From Chelatococcus reniformis (GTDB lineage: Bacteria > Pseudomonadota > Alphaproteobacteria > Rhizobiales > Beijerinckiaceae), in the NCBI RefSeq assembly GCF_014640075.1, contig NZ_BMGG01000013.1, positions 1 to 64,000 of the forward strand: a DNA stretch of 64,000 nucleotides, in the 5' to 3' direction. Shown piece by piece: positions 46,466-54,986 of the stretch (positions are counted from its first letter, which is position 1; the number at the start of each line of letters is the position of its first letter). The notes under the pieces were generated by a model. It ran no database searches, was not told the DNA's origin, and was given only the letters and a program-made list of their open reading frames with translations. Position numbers and translations under genes: made by a program.

Positions 46466-46488
46466 ATGGCCGGGTCAAGCCCGGCCAT
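46466..46488. repeat. GC-rich palindrome atggccggg-tcaag-cccggccat
   Basis: A perfect nine-base stem with a five-base loop between hpt and ftsE. The same type occurs at 13876, 49138 and 61175. It is a small palindromic repeat of the kind spread through Hyphomicrobiales intergenic regions, and may also act as a transcription barrier. Confidence 0.65.
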
Positions 46489-46605
46489 GGCGACGGCACG
46501 GCCGCACAGGCGCTACCCATATTCCAGTTTGCCGGCCGCGGCGGTACAGTCCGGCCGCGATCCGGCCGCGGTGACGGCGGATCGAACGGAGAGGGCTCGC
46601 CCGCG

Positions 46606-47265
46606 GTGGTTCGTTTCGAGAGTGTCGGCCTGCGATACGGCATGGGGCCCGAGGTGTTGCGCGACCTCACCTTTGCCATCGAGCCTCGATCGTTCCAGTT
46701 CCTCACCGGCCCCTCCGGCGCCGGCAAGACGACGCTGTTGCGGCTCATCCTGCTGGCGCTGAAGCCGACTCGCGGCTTCATCAGCATCTTCGACGAGGAC
46801 GTCTCGCACATCGGCGGCGAGGCCCTGACCTCGGTGCGCCGGCGCATGGGCGTGGTGTTCCAGGATTTCCGCCTGCTCGACCACCTCACCACCTACGAGA
46901 ACGTGGCGCTGCCGCTCCGGGTGCAGGGCAAGGAGGAGGCCAGCTACCGCTCCGAGGTCGTCGAGCTGCTGCGTTGGGTGGGCCTGGGCGAGCGCATGCA
47001 CGTGCTGCCGCCGGTGCTCTCGGGCGGCGAGAAGCAAAGGGCGGCCATCGCCCGGGCCCTGATCGTGCGCCCGGAGCTGCTGCTTGCCGACGAGCCGACC
47101 GGCAACGTCGATCCTAACCTGGCGCGGCGGCTGCTGCGCCTGTTCATCGAGCTCAATCGCCTGGGCACGTCGGTCCTCATCGCCACTCACGATCTCAATT
47201 TGATGGATCAGGTGGACGCACGCCGGCTCGTCTTGGGCGAGGGCCGGCTGCACATCTACGATTGA
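46606..47265 (+). CDS. ftsE: cell-division ABC transporter ATPase FtsE
   Basis: A 219-residue ATPase that, with FtsX, activates septal peptidoglycan hydrolases during division. Walker A is GPSGAGKTTLLRLI, the Q-loop is VFQDFRLLDHLT, the signature is LSGGEKQR and Walker B is LLLADEPTGNVDP, matching FtsE closely. It starts at GTG 46606. It is followed by ftsX after a few bases. Confidence 0.95.
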   Translation: MVRFESVGLRYGMGPEVLRDLTFAIEPRSFQFLTGPSGAGKTTLLRLILLALKPTRGFISIFDEDVSHIGGEALTSVRRRMGVVFQDFRLLDHLTTYENVALPLRVQGKEEASYRSEVVELLRWVGLGERMHVLPPVLSGGEKQRAAIARALIVRPELLLADEPTGNVDPNLARRLLRLFIELNRLGTSVLIATHDLNLMDQVDARRLVLGEGRLHIYD

Positions 47266-47273
47266 TTGTATCG

Positions 47274-48254
47274 ATGACCATGACCGACGATCGCGCCACC
47301 GCGGTCCCGCAGCCAGAGACCGGGACCGCCGACAGCGAGCCCGCCACGGCCTCGCTCCGGCGCGACCAGCCCCTGGTGCCGGCGGGCTCCATCTCGGGAC
47401 GCGCCCTGGTCACCGTCATCGCCATCCTGACGTTCCTTGCCGCGTTGACGGCCTGCGGCGCGGTGCTGATGGCACGCGCCTCCTCCGACTGGCGCGCCGA
47501 CGTGGCGCGCGAGATGACGATCCAGGTGCGCCCCACCAGCCAACGCGACGTGGAGGCAGACGTGGCCAAGGCGGCCGACATCGCCAAGGCGACGCCGGGC
47601 ATCGCCAGCGCCGAGATCTACTCGAAGGCGGAGGCCGAACGGCTGCTCGAGCCATGGCTCGGCAGCAACCTGGGGCTGGCGGAACTGCCCATTCCGCGCA
47701 TCGTCGTGCTCAAGCTGGCGAACGGCCGCCAGCTTGATCCGGACGGCCTGCGCAAGGCCCTCGCCGCCGCCGTGCCGGGCTCGACGCTGGACGACCACCA
47801 CATGTGGATCACCCGGCTCGCCGCCATGGCCAACACGGTGGTGGTGATCGGTGCGCTGATCGTCGGCCTGGTGCTGGTCGCGACGGCGCTGGCGGTCGCC
47901 TTCGCCACGCGCGGCGCCATGGCGGGCAACAAGGAGATCGTCGAGGTGCTGCATTTCGTCGGCGCCGACGACCGCTTCATCGCCCGCGAATTCCAGGCCC
48001 GGTTCCTGAATCTCGGCCTGCGCGGGGGCCTCATCGGGGGCCTTGGCGCAGTGGCGCTGATCATGCTGCTCGGCATGCTCGCCGCGGTCTGGCGCTCCAG
48101 CGCCGGCGGCGAGCAGATCGAGGCCCTGTTCGGCGCCTTCAGCATCGGCTGGGAGGGCTACGCCGCCGTGCTCGCCATCGCCATCGTGGTAGCGCTGGTC
48201 ACGGCGGTGATGTCGCGGGTCACCGTGCGGCGGCATCTGCACGACATCGAGTAG
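47274..48254 (+). CDS. ftsX: cell-division protein FtsX
   Basis: A 326-residue inner-membrane protein with an N-terminal helix (VTVIAILTFLAALTACGAVL), an extracytoplasmic domain (about 55-180) and three further helices, the FtsX layout. The large domain relays the signal from FtsE to cell-wall hydrolases. ATG 47274 is eight bases after the ftsE stop; an in-frame TTG at 47262 would overlap ftsE. It forms an operon with ftsE. Confidence 0.93.
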   Translation: MTMTDDRATAVPQPETGTADSEPATASLRRDQPLVPAGSISGRALVTVIAILTFLAALTACGAVLMARASSDWRADVAREMTIQVRPTSQRDVEADVAKAADIAKATPGIASAEIYSKAEAERLLEPWLGSNLGLAELPIPRIVVLKLANGRQLDPDGLRKALAAAVPGSTLDDHHMWITRLAAMANTVVVIGALIVGLVLVATALAVAFATRGAMAGNKEIVEVLHFVGADDRFIAREFQARFLNLGLRGGLIGGLGAVALIMLLGMLAAVWRSSAGGEQIEALFGAFSIGWEGYAAVLAIAIVVALVTAVMSRVTVRRHLHDIE

Positions 48255-48366
48255 CCAAAATAAAACGGGGTCCCATGCATCGTCGGATCGGCAAGAAGCG
48301 CGCTCTTAACAAGACGTTAAGGCCTACGCCTTCAGGGTGCCGCATTCGGCCCTATGGTGGCATTCG

Positions 48367-49134
48367 ATGTCTATGATCCGATCGACGGCTCCCTACGCCC
48401 GCTTTGCGCGCACGCCCATGACCGGTATGAGCGAATGGTCGGCAGCTGGAGCGCGACTGCTAGGACAGGTAGTGCACATCCTCGGGCGCCTGGCGGCCGT
48501 GACGAGCGTCGTGGCGGTGATCGTGCTCGGCGGCGGTTTCTTCTGGTTCGTCAACGCGATCGAGCGCAAGGAATCGCTGCCGACCGAATCCGCTGACGGC
48601 ATCGTCGTGCTCACCGGGGGAGCCCAGCGGATCGACGACGCCGTCAACCTGCTGCTGCGCGGCCAGGCCCAGCGTCTGCTGGTCTCGGGCGTCAACGAGA
48701 AGACCAGCCGCGGCCAGATCGCCCGCCTCAACCCGGAGGCGCAGCGCCTGTTCTCCTGCTGCGTCGATCTCGACTACCGGGCCCGCAATACGATCGGCAA
48801 CGCCATCGAGACGCGCCGCTGGGTGCGCGAGCACGGCTTTCGCTCGCTCATCGTGGTCACCTCGAACTATCACATGCCGCGCGCCCTGGTGGAGCTGTCG
48901 AGCGTCGTGGAGGGCGCGCAACTGCGCCCGCATGTCGTCGTCACCGACCAGTCCAATCCGGACCGCTGGTGGTACGAGCCGATGACCGCCCGTCTGCTGC
49001 TCAGCGAATACGCCAAGTACCTGCTGGCCCTGGTGCGTACGCGGGTCGAGGGCGATCCGGAGCATTCGCGCGTCGCGGTGGTGGTCGGCGGCAGGAAGCC
49101 GCTGACGCCGTTGCCCGTCGCCTACCTGCATTGA
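48367..49134 (+). CDS. YdcF/ElyC family protein
   Basis: A 255-residue protein with one N-terminal membrane helix (about residues 42-62) and a DUF218 domain. ADGIVVLTGGAQRI, RLLVSGVNEKTSR, ARNTIGNAIETRRWV and LIVVTSNYHMPRALVEL are the hallmarks of the ElyC/SanA/YdcF group, which in other bacteria affects envelope peptidoglycan and lipid-carrier balance. ATG 48367 is chosen over an in-frame start at 48337. The position after ftsEX fits a cell-envelope role. Confidence 0.88.
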   Translation: MSMIRSTAPYARFARTPMTGMSEWSAAGARLLGQVVHILGRLAAVTSVVAVIVLGGGFFWFVNAIERKESLPTESADGIVVLTGGAQRIDDAVNLLLRGQAQRLLVSGVNEKTSRGQIARLNPEAQRLFSCCVDLDYRARNTIGNAIETRRWVREHGFRSLIVVTSNYHMPRALVELSSVVEGAQLRPHVVVTDQSNPDRWWYEPMTARLLLSEYAKYLLALVRTRVEGDPEHSRVAVVVGGRKPLTPLPVAYLH

Positions 49135-49137
49135 GCC

Positions 49138-49156
49138 GGCGGGCTTGACCCGGCCC
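49138..49156. repeat. GC-rich palindrome after YdcF gene
   Basis: ggcgggc-ttga-cccggcc, just after the stop of the YdcF-type gene. It is a degenerate member of the 46466/61175 palindrome family. Confidence 0.45.
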
Positions 49157-49181
49157 GCGATCCGTTCAAGAACCCAGGCTG

Positions 49182-49418
49182 ATGCAGACCTTCTTCGTGC
49201 AGATCAAATGCAAGCTCGGCCGCACCTACGCGGTGGCGAGCGAACTGGCCGATCGCGAGATCGCCTCGGAGATCTATTCGATCGCCGGCGACTTCGACAT
49301 CATCGCCAAGTTCCACGTGGATGCCGGTGTCGACATCGGCCATTTCGTGGCGGAGAAGGTGCAGACCGTTCCGGACATCGCCGACACGCGCACGCTCATC
49401 ACCTTCAAGGCGTTCTAG
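49182..49418 (+). CDS. Lrp/AsnC ligand-binding (RAM) domain protein
   Basis: A 78-residue protein consisting only of the RAM domain that forms the effector-binding half of Lrp/AsnC regulators; there is no helix-turn-helix. The pattern FFVQIKCKLGRTYAVASELADREIASEIYSIAGDFDIIAKF is typical, and stand-alone versions are common in alphaproteobacteria. It probably binds amino acids or partner proteins; its function is unknown. The stop is one base before the glycosyltransferase GTG. Confidence 0.88.
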   Translation: MQTFFVQIKCKLGRTYAVASELADREIASEIYSIAGDFDIIAKFHVDAGVDIGHFVAEKVQTVPDIADTRTLITFKAF

Positions 49419-49419
49419 T

Positions 49420-50637
49420 GTGGAGGCCGACCGGTCCCCGCCCTGCGGCGGCGGCGGCGGCCGGGCGCCGCTGCTCGCCTTCCTGATCACCGAGGACTGG
49501 TTCTTCGCCTCGCATTTCCTGCCGATGGCGCGCGCCGCCCGCGAGATGGGGCTCGACGTGCTCGTCATCACCCGGGTGCGGCGTCACCGCGCGGTGCTGG
49601 AGGCGGCAGGCTGCCGCGTCATCGCGCTGGAGGCCGAGCGGCGCAGCCTCAATCCACTGGCGATCGCCGCCACCTTCGCCCGGCTGAGCGCGATCCTGGC
49701 GCGGGAGAAGCCGGCGATCCTGCATATGATCGCCCTGCGCTCGATCCTGATCGGCGGCTTCGCCGCGCGCCGCGCCGGCGTGGCGCGCCGGATCTTTGCC
49801 CTGACCGGCCTCGGCTTCCTCGGCGCGCGGCGCGATCAGGTCGGCAAGCGGGCGCGCGGCATCATCCGCGCCGCCATGCGCGGCGTCTTGCGCAACGCCA
49901 CGACCGTCTTCCTGTTCGAGAATGTGGACGACGTCCGGCGCCTGGGCCTGGAGCCCGGGGACCCGAGCGTCGCCGTGGTCGGCGGGGCCGGCGTCGATCC
50001 CGACGCTTTCGCGCCGGCGCCGCTGCCCCCGCAGCCGCCGCTCAAGGTCGCGGTCGTCGCGCGCATGCTGTGGTCCAAGGGTATCGACCTCGCCGTCGCC
50101 GCGACCCGCCTGGCGCGGGCCCAGGGCGCGGCCGTCGAGCTGTCGCTCTACGGGGCGCCCGATCCCTCCAATCCCAAGGCCATTCCCGAGGCCACGCTGC
50201 GGCAATGGGCGGCCGAGCCGGGAATCGCCTGGCACGGCCGCTCCGACGACGTGCCGGCGGTATGGCGCGACCATCACGTCGCCTGCCTGCCCTCGCGCGG
50301 CGGCGAGGGCCTGCCGCGCACGCTGCTGGAAGCGGCGGCCTGCGGCCGCGCGATCGTCACCACCGACGTGCCGGGCTGCCGCTCGTTCGTCCGCGACGGC
50401 ATCGATGGCCGCGTGGTGGCGGTCGATGATGCGGCCGCCGTCGCCGCCGCCCTGATGGAGTTCGCCGGCGATCCCGGACGCGTGGCCGCCTGTGGCGCGG
50501 CCGCCCGGGCGCGCCTGCTCGACGGCCACACCGAGCGGGCAGTGATGGACGACGTCAAGGCGATCTACGCGCGCCTGCTGGCCGCGCCGCTGCCGGCCGG
50601 CCCCGCCGCCGCGGCGCCGCGATCCGCCGCCGCATGA
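49420..50637 (+). CDS. glycosyltransferase family 4 protein
   Basis: A 405-residue GT-B fold glycosyltransferase. The N-terminal domain begins LLAFLITEDWFFASHFLPMARAA, and the C-terminal domain carries KVAVVARMLWSKGIDLAVAA and the donor-binding EGLPRTLLEAAACGRAIVTTD. Related enzymes build capsular or exopolysaccharide and lipid-linked sugars. GTG 49420 is taken because it follows the previous stop by one base. The donor and acceptor are unknown. It overlaps the methyltransferase gene (ATGA), implying a shared job. Confidence 0.85.
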   Translation: MEADRSPPCGGGGGRAPLLAFLITEDWFFASHFLPMARAAREMGLDVLVITRVRRHRAVLEAAGCRVIALEAERRSLNPLAIAATFARLSAILAREKPAILHMIALRSILIGGFAARRAGVARRIFALTGLGFLGARRDQVGKRARGIIRAAMRGVLRNATTVFLFENVDDVRRLGLEPGDPSVAVVGGAGVDPDAFAPAPLPPQPPLKVAVVARMLWSKGIDLAVAATRLARAQGAAVELSLYGAPDPSNPKAIPEATLRQWAAEPGIAWHGRSDDVPAVWRDHHVACLPSRGGEGLPRTLLEAAACGRAIVTTDVPGCRSFVRDGIDGRVVAVDDAAAVAAALMEFAGDPGRVAACGAAARARLLDGHTERAVMDDVKAIYARLLAAPLPAGPAAAAPRSAAA

Positions 50638-51296
50638 GCCCCCCATCGGTCGCCGACCGCGCCGCCTTCATCGCCGCCCACACCACGGTCTTTCCCGTGC
50701 CCAACGCGCCGGAGCTGCGGCTACACCTGGCCGGCGAGGCCACGGCCCTGTGGCAGAAGACCGAGGAGGAGCTCGGCGAGATCGGCCTGCCGCCACCGTT
50801 CTGGGCCTTCGCCTGGGCCGGCGGCCAGGCGCTGGCCCGCTACATCCTCGACAACCCCGGCCTGGTCGCCGGCCGGCGCGTGCTCGACTTCGCCTCGGGC
50901 TCGGGCCTGGTCGCGGTGGCGGCCGCACGGGCGGGCGCGGCCAAGGTGGAGGCGGCCGATATCGACGTCTTTGCCGTCACCGCCATCGGCCTCAACGCCG
51001 CGCTCAACGGCGCCGTCGTCGCGGCGCGCGACGACGATGTGCTGGACCTGGACGAGGGCTGGGACGTCGTGCTGGCCGGCGACATCTGCTACGAGCGGGA
51101 CCTCGCGGCCCGGGTCATCGCCTGGCTCACGGTGCTGGCCGGGCGCGGTGCCACCGTGCTGATCGGCGATCCCGGCCGCAGCTACCTGCCGCGCGAGCGG
51201 CTCCGTGCCGTCGCGAGCTACGACATCGCGGTGACGCGGGAGCTGGAGGACAGCGAGATCAAGCACACGTCGGTGTGGCGGCTGGCGGACGGCTGA
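50634..51296 (+). CDS. class I methyltransferase (ETF-beta lysine methyltransferase-like)
   Basis: A 220-residue SAM-dependent methyltransferase. PPFWAFAWAGGQALARYILD, the SAM motif RVLDFASGSGLVAVAAARAGA and the DVVLAGDICYERDLA motif resemble the METTL20/EtfB-lysine and nicotinamide-type methyltransferases. The start overlaps the glycosyltransferase stop (ATGA). Protein methylation is the likely function, not sugar methylation; the target is inferred. Confidence 0.82.
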   Translation: MSPPSVADRAAFIAAHTTVFPVPNAPELRLHLAGEATALWQKTEEELGEIGLPPPFWAFAWAGGQALARYILDNPGLVAGRRVLDFASGSGLVAVAAARAGAAKVEAADIDVFAVTAIGLNAALNGAVVAARDDDVLDLDEGWDVVLAGDICYERDLAARVIAWLTVLAGRGATVLIGDPGRSYLPRERLRAVASYDIAVTRELEDSEIKHTSVWRLADG

Positions 51297-51367
51297 CTGC
51301 CCGTGCCGCGGCCTGCTCACGCCGATGTTGCCCCGCGCGGGAGAGGCAGATGGAGACGGGCCGCCCG

Positions 51368-52423
51368 TCAGGCCACCATGGCGGCGAGATCCAGGGTTGC
51401 CTTGCTGCCGATGTCGCCGTAGTGGCGGCCAAGCCAGGCCTGGGCGCAGGCGCGGCCGGCATCGCGCAGGTCCTGGAAGAGGCGCCAGTCGGCGGCCCCG
51501 CGCGTCTCGCCCGGCAGGGCGTTCAGCACCTCATCGGCGTCGATGCGGTGCATGAGCACGCGCTTGTATTCGCGCAGCGACAGTTTGCCCTCGTCGATCA
51601 GCCGGCCGACGAACTCCACCGTGCGCAGCTCGCGCAGCAGCGCGCTGTTGAAGTTGATCTCGCTCAGCCGGTTCTCGATCTCCTTGTGCGACCGCGGTGT
51701 CTCGGCGCGCTCGATCGGGTTGATCTGGACCAGCAGGATGTCGTCGCTGGACGCCTCGTAGAACAGCGGAATGAGCGGCGGATTGCCGGAATAGCCGCCG
51801 TCCCAATAGGGCACGTCGTCGATCTCCACCGTCTGGAAGATGGTAGGCAGGCAGGCCGAGGCCATCAGATGGTCCGCCGTGAGTTCGCCGCCCGCGAAGA
51901 TCGTCAGCTTGCCGGTGCGCACGTTGGTGGCCGAGACGTAGAGCTTCACGGCCGTCGCCTGCCGCACCCGCGGAAAGTCGATCAGCTCCTCCACCACGCT
52001 GCGGAGCGCATTAATGTTGAGCGGGTTGCTCTCATAGGGGCTCATCTGTCGCAGCACGGTGGAGAACGGCGCCACCGCGCCGCTCCAAAAACCGAGCACC
52101 TGGTCCATGACGGCGCGCTGCACCGGATTGAGCGTGCCGTCCAGGCTCACCGCCTTCCAGAACCGCTCCAGATGCGCCCGCGCGCCATCGACCCCGTCGG
52201 CGAGGAAGCCGTCGGCCATCACCACGGCATTCATCGCGCCGGCGCTGGCGCCTGAGATCGCTTCGAAGCCGAGGCGCCCGTCCTCCAGGAGCGCGTCGAG
52301 CACGCCCCAGGTGAAGGCGCCATGGGCGCCCCCGCCCTGCAGCGCGAGCGCCACGTATTTCTCGGTTCCCGGCCCCGCCAGCCCCACCGGGGGCGGCTTG
52401 CGCCGGAAGAACGCGTCCAACAT
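51368..52423 (-). CDS. patatin-like phospholipase
   Basis: A 351-residue lipid acyl hydrolase. The oxyanion loop LQGGGAHGAFTWG, the nucleophile elbow GASAGAMNA (Ser) and the second catalytic motif YWDGGYSGNPPLIPL (Asp) form the Ser-Asp dyad. Patatin-like proteins cleave phospholipids or neutral lipids. ATG 52423 is chosen; the frame to 52507 has a Cys/His-rich tail that is non-coding. It converges with the methyltransferase and diverges from the Zur-like gene. Confidence 0.9.
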   Translation of the reverse strand: MLDAFFRRKPPPVGLAGPGTEKYVALALQGGGAHGAFTWGVLDALLEDGRLGFEAISGASAGAMNAVVMADGFLADGVDGARAHLERFWKAVSLDGTLNPVQRAVMDQVLGFWSGAVAPFSTVLRQMSPYESNPLNINALRSVVEELIDFPRVRQATAVKLYVSATNVRTGKLTIFAGGELTADHLMASACLPTIFQTVEIDDVPYWDGGYSGNPPLIPLFYEASSDDILLVQINPIERAETPRSHKEIENRLSEINFNSALLRELRTVEFVGRLIDEGKLSLREYKRVLMHRIDADEVLNALPGETRGAADWRLFQDLRDAGRACAQAWLGRHYGDIGSKATLDLAAMVA

Positions 52424-52751
52424 CCTGCAATCCTGTTCTTTGGGGTGAATTCGGCCCCCGCGCCGTTGTGCAATGCAGCATAAATGGAGTGCCGGCTGCG
52501 CCTGCACAAGCTCAGGGGGCTTGCAGGCGAGAGCGTTCCGCCGTTGGATGGGTCCCTCGGACGGCGCAGAAATGCTCGGGAATTCTGATCCTGGAGCGCT
52601 TCTCCTGCGATTGGGTGACGCCGCCGGATCGCGAAGCGCTCCCAGGCTCGCCTTCGCTACGCCACGGTCGCCGCTGACAGGTGAAACCGCCCGCGGACTG
52701 GCCTATATTGCCCGGAGCAGAAGGCGTGGAGCGCGCCATGACGGGAACCCC
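52424..52751. other. divergent intergenic region, patatin / Zur-like
   Basis: About 330 bases. It contains a repeat-like stretch (52570-52640: cagaaatgctcgggaattctgatcctggagcgcttctcctgcgattgggtg) matching part of 19318-19390. A five-codon frame (52739-52756) precedes and overlaps the GTG start of the regulator. No zinc-box palindrome could be recognised. Confidence 0.45.
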
Positions 52752-53360
52752 GTGACGATCATTGACCGCAAACCGAGCCGCGACGGCCGGCGGCAGGCGA
52801 AGGCCGAGGTGCGTGGCCACGCTGCGCACGCCCCCGCCGACCGCGCCTCCGCTGCCCCTGCGCACGCCGCCCATGCGCACGATGCAGGCGCCTGCGCCCA
52901 TGCGGCCGAACGGGCGCGGGAGGCGCCGCAGGCGCTCGCCCTCGCGGACGAGATCTGCCGCGAGCGCGGCGTGCGGCTGACGGACCTGCGCCGCTCCGTC
53001 CTGGAGGCGCTCTACGACACGCACCGGCCGCTGGGCGCCTACGACCTGGCCGAGGTGCTGGCCGGGCGCACGCGCAAGCGCATCGCGCCGATCACCATCT
53101 ACCGAGTGCTCGAATTCCTGACCGAGCAGGGTTTCGTGCACCGGTTGGCCACCAAGAACGCCTTCGTCGCCTGCCCGCACGCCCACGCCCCCGGCGAGAT
53201 GAACGTCTTCCTGATCTGCGAGGCCTGCGGCGGTGTCGACGAGGCGACGTCGCCGCAGGTCGCTGGTGCGGTCGGCGCCGTCATCGCCGCGCATCGCTTC
53301 GCGCCGCGTGGCCAGGTGCTGGAGATCGAGGGACTTTGCGCCCATTGCCGGCCGCGCTGA
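52752..53360 (+). CDS. Fur-family (Zur-like) transcriptional regulator with His-rich N-terminus
   Basis: A 202-residue regulator. Residues about 65-135 form the winged-helix domain (RGVRLTDLRRSVLEAL, APITIYRVLEFLTEQGFVHRL), and the C-terminal part has the zinc-site cysteines CEACGG and CAHC. This fits Zur, the zinc-uptake repressor, better than Fur. Unusually the first ~60 residues add a low-complexity stretch of at least nine His and many Ala (HAAHAPADRASAAPAHAAHAHDAGACAHAAE), which could itself bind metal. GTG 52752 is used; upstream in-frame codons exist. No uptake genes are adjacent. Confidence 0.85.
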   Translation: MTIIDRKPSRDGRRQAKAEVRGHAAHAPADRASAAPAHAAHAHDAGACAHAAERAREAPQALALADEICRERGVRLTDLRRSVLEALYDTHRPLGAYDLAEVLAGRTRKRIAPITIYRVLEFLTEQGFVHRLATKNAFVACPHAHAPGEMNVFLICEACGGVDEATSPQVAGAVGAVIAAHRFAPRGQVLEIEGLCAHCRPR

Positions 53361-53461
53361 CCAGCCCGGCGCCGCGGCGGCTTGTGAGCGCCGCAGGATT
53401 TTCCTAATCAGCGCGTCAAGTCACGCTGGCGCCGGCGGCGCCGTGATGGAGAAAGATCGCC

Positions 53462-54763
53462 ATGAACCTTGCGGTTCAAGTTCCTGCCGCCGCGGCTGGC
53501 GATGAAGCCGGGCCGCCGCCCTGCCTGGAGGAGCGCCTTGCCGGGCCGAGCCCGCGCCGGCGGACGGTCGCCGTTCGCGTCGGCGAGGTGACGATCGGCG
53601 GCGGCGCGCCGATCGTCGTCCAGTCGATGACCAACACCGACACCGCCGACGTCGACGCGACGGTCCGGCAGGTGGCGGCGCTGGCGCAGACGGGCTCCGA
53701 ACTGGTGCGCATCACGGTGGACCGGGACGAAGCGGCGCGGGCGGTGCCGTTCATCCGCGACCGGCTCGCCCGCATCGGCGTCGAGGTGCCGCTGGTGGGC
53801 GATTTTCACTACATCGGCCACAAGCTGCTCGCCGATCACCCGGCCTGCGCCGAGGCGTTGGCCAAATATCGCATCAACCCGGGCAACGTCGGCTTCAAGG
53901 ACAAGCGCGACCGCCAGTTCGGCGCCATCATCGAGATGGCGCTGCGCTACGACAAGCCGGTGCGCATCGGGGCCAATTGGGGCTCGCTCGACCAGGAACT
54001 GCTGACCACGCTGATGGACGAGAACGCGCGCGCGCCGGCGCCGCGCGACACGCGCGCCATCACCCGCGAAGCCATGATCCAGTCCGCCCTGCTCTCCGCT
54101 GCCCGGGCCGAGGAGATGGGGCTCGGCCGCGACCGCATCATCCTGTCGGCGAAGGTCTCGGCGGTACAGGACCTGATCGCCGTCTACCGCGAGCTCGCCC
54201 GGCGGTCCGACTATGCCATCCACCTGGGCCTGACCGAGGCGGGCATGGGCTCCAAGGGCATCGTCGCCTCGTCGGCGGCGATCGGCATCCTGCTGGAGGA
54301 GGGCATCGGCGACACCATCCGCTATTCGCTGACGCCGGAGCCCGGCGGCGACCGCTCGCTGGAGGTGCGCACCGCCCAGGAACTCCTCCAGACCATGGGT
54401 TTCCGCACCTTCGTGCCTCTGGTCGCCGCTTGCCCCGGATGTGGCCGCACCACCTCCACCGTGTTCCAGGAACTCGCCCGGGATATCCAGGACTGGATCG
54501 TCGCCTCGATGCCCGGCTGGCGAGAGCGCTACCCCGGTGTCGAGACGCTGAACGTCGCCATCATGGGCTGCATCGTCAACGGTCCGGGCGAGTCCAAGCA
54601 CGCCGACATCGGCATCTCGCTGCCCGGCACCGGCGAGAGCCCGGCAGCCCCGGTGTTCGTCGACGGTCAAAAGGTCGCGACGCTGCGCGGGCCCCAGATC
54701 GCCGCCGACTTCCGCGGCATGGTCGAGACCTACATCGAAGACCGCTTCGGCACGCCCGCCTGA
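53462..54763 (+). CDS. ispG: 4-hydroxy-3-methylbut-2-enyl diphosphate synthase
   Basis: A 433-residue iron-sulfur enzyme of the MEP isoprenoid pathway, converting MEcPP to [19 protein letters not shown] opens the TIM-barrel part, the 4Fe-4S ligands lie in ACPGCGRTT and in [17 protein letters not shown], as expected. ATG 53462 follows a GGAGAAAG box. It supplies precursors to the prenyltransferase at 35314. It follows the Zur-like gene by 101 bases. Confidence 0.96.
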   Translation: MNLAVQVPAAAAGDEAGPPPCLEERLAGPSPRRRTVAVRVGEVTIGGGAPIVVQSMTNTDTADVDATVRQVAALAQTGSELVRITVDRDEAARAVPFIRDRLARIGVEVPLVGDFHYIGHKLLADHPACAEALAKYRINPGNVGFKDKRDRQFGAIIEMALRYDKPVRIGANWGSLDQELLTTLMDENARAPAPRDTRAITREAMIQSALLSAARAEEMGLGRDRIILSAKVSAVQDLIAVYRELARRSDYAIHLGLTEAGMGSKGIVASSAAIGILLEEGIGDTIRYSLTPEPGGDRSLEVRTAQELLQTMGFRTFVPLVAACPGCGRTTSTVFQELARDIQDWIVASMPGWRERYPGVETLNVAIMGCIVNGPGESKHADIGISLPGTGESPAAPVFVDGQKVATLRGPQIAADFRGMVETYIEDRFGTPA

Positions 54764-54986
54764 CGATCCGCGCCCCCTTCCCCGCCTATGGTGGGGCGCC
54801 ACGGACCCGTCTATCTTTCCGTTGCAGAGCTGTGGTACGTCCATGGGGCTCGGGGGGGCCGGGCGGCCGGGACCGCACGCTCGCAGTCCCGAGGCCGCAG
54901 GGTCCGCGTCCGGACGGTCCGCATGTCAGCAGGTGGGCCGCAGCCAAGCGACCAGACCTAGCGATCCTATCGAGCCGGCACCTCAC

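Noticed and set aside
52739-52756. A five-codon upstream frame overlapping the Zur-like start
   Set aside because: It could regulate translation but has no clear ribosome-binding site; such short frames are expected by chance.
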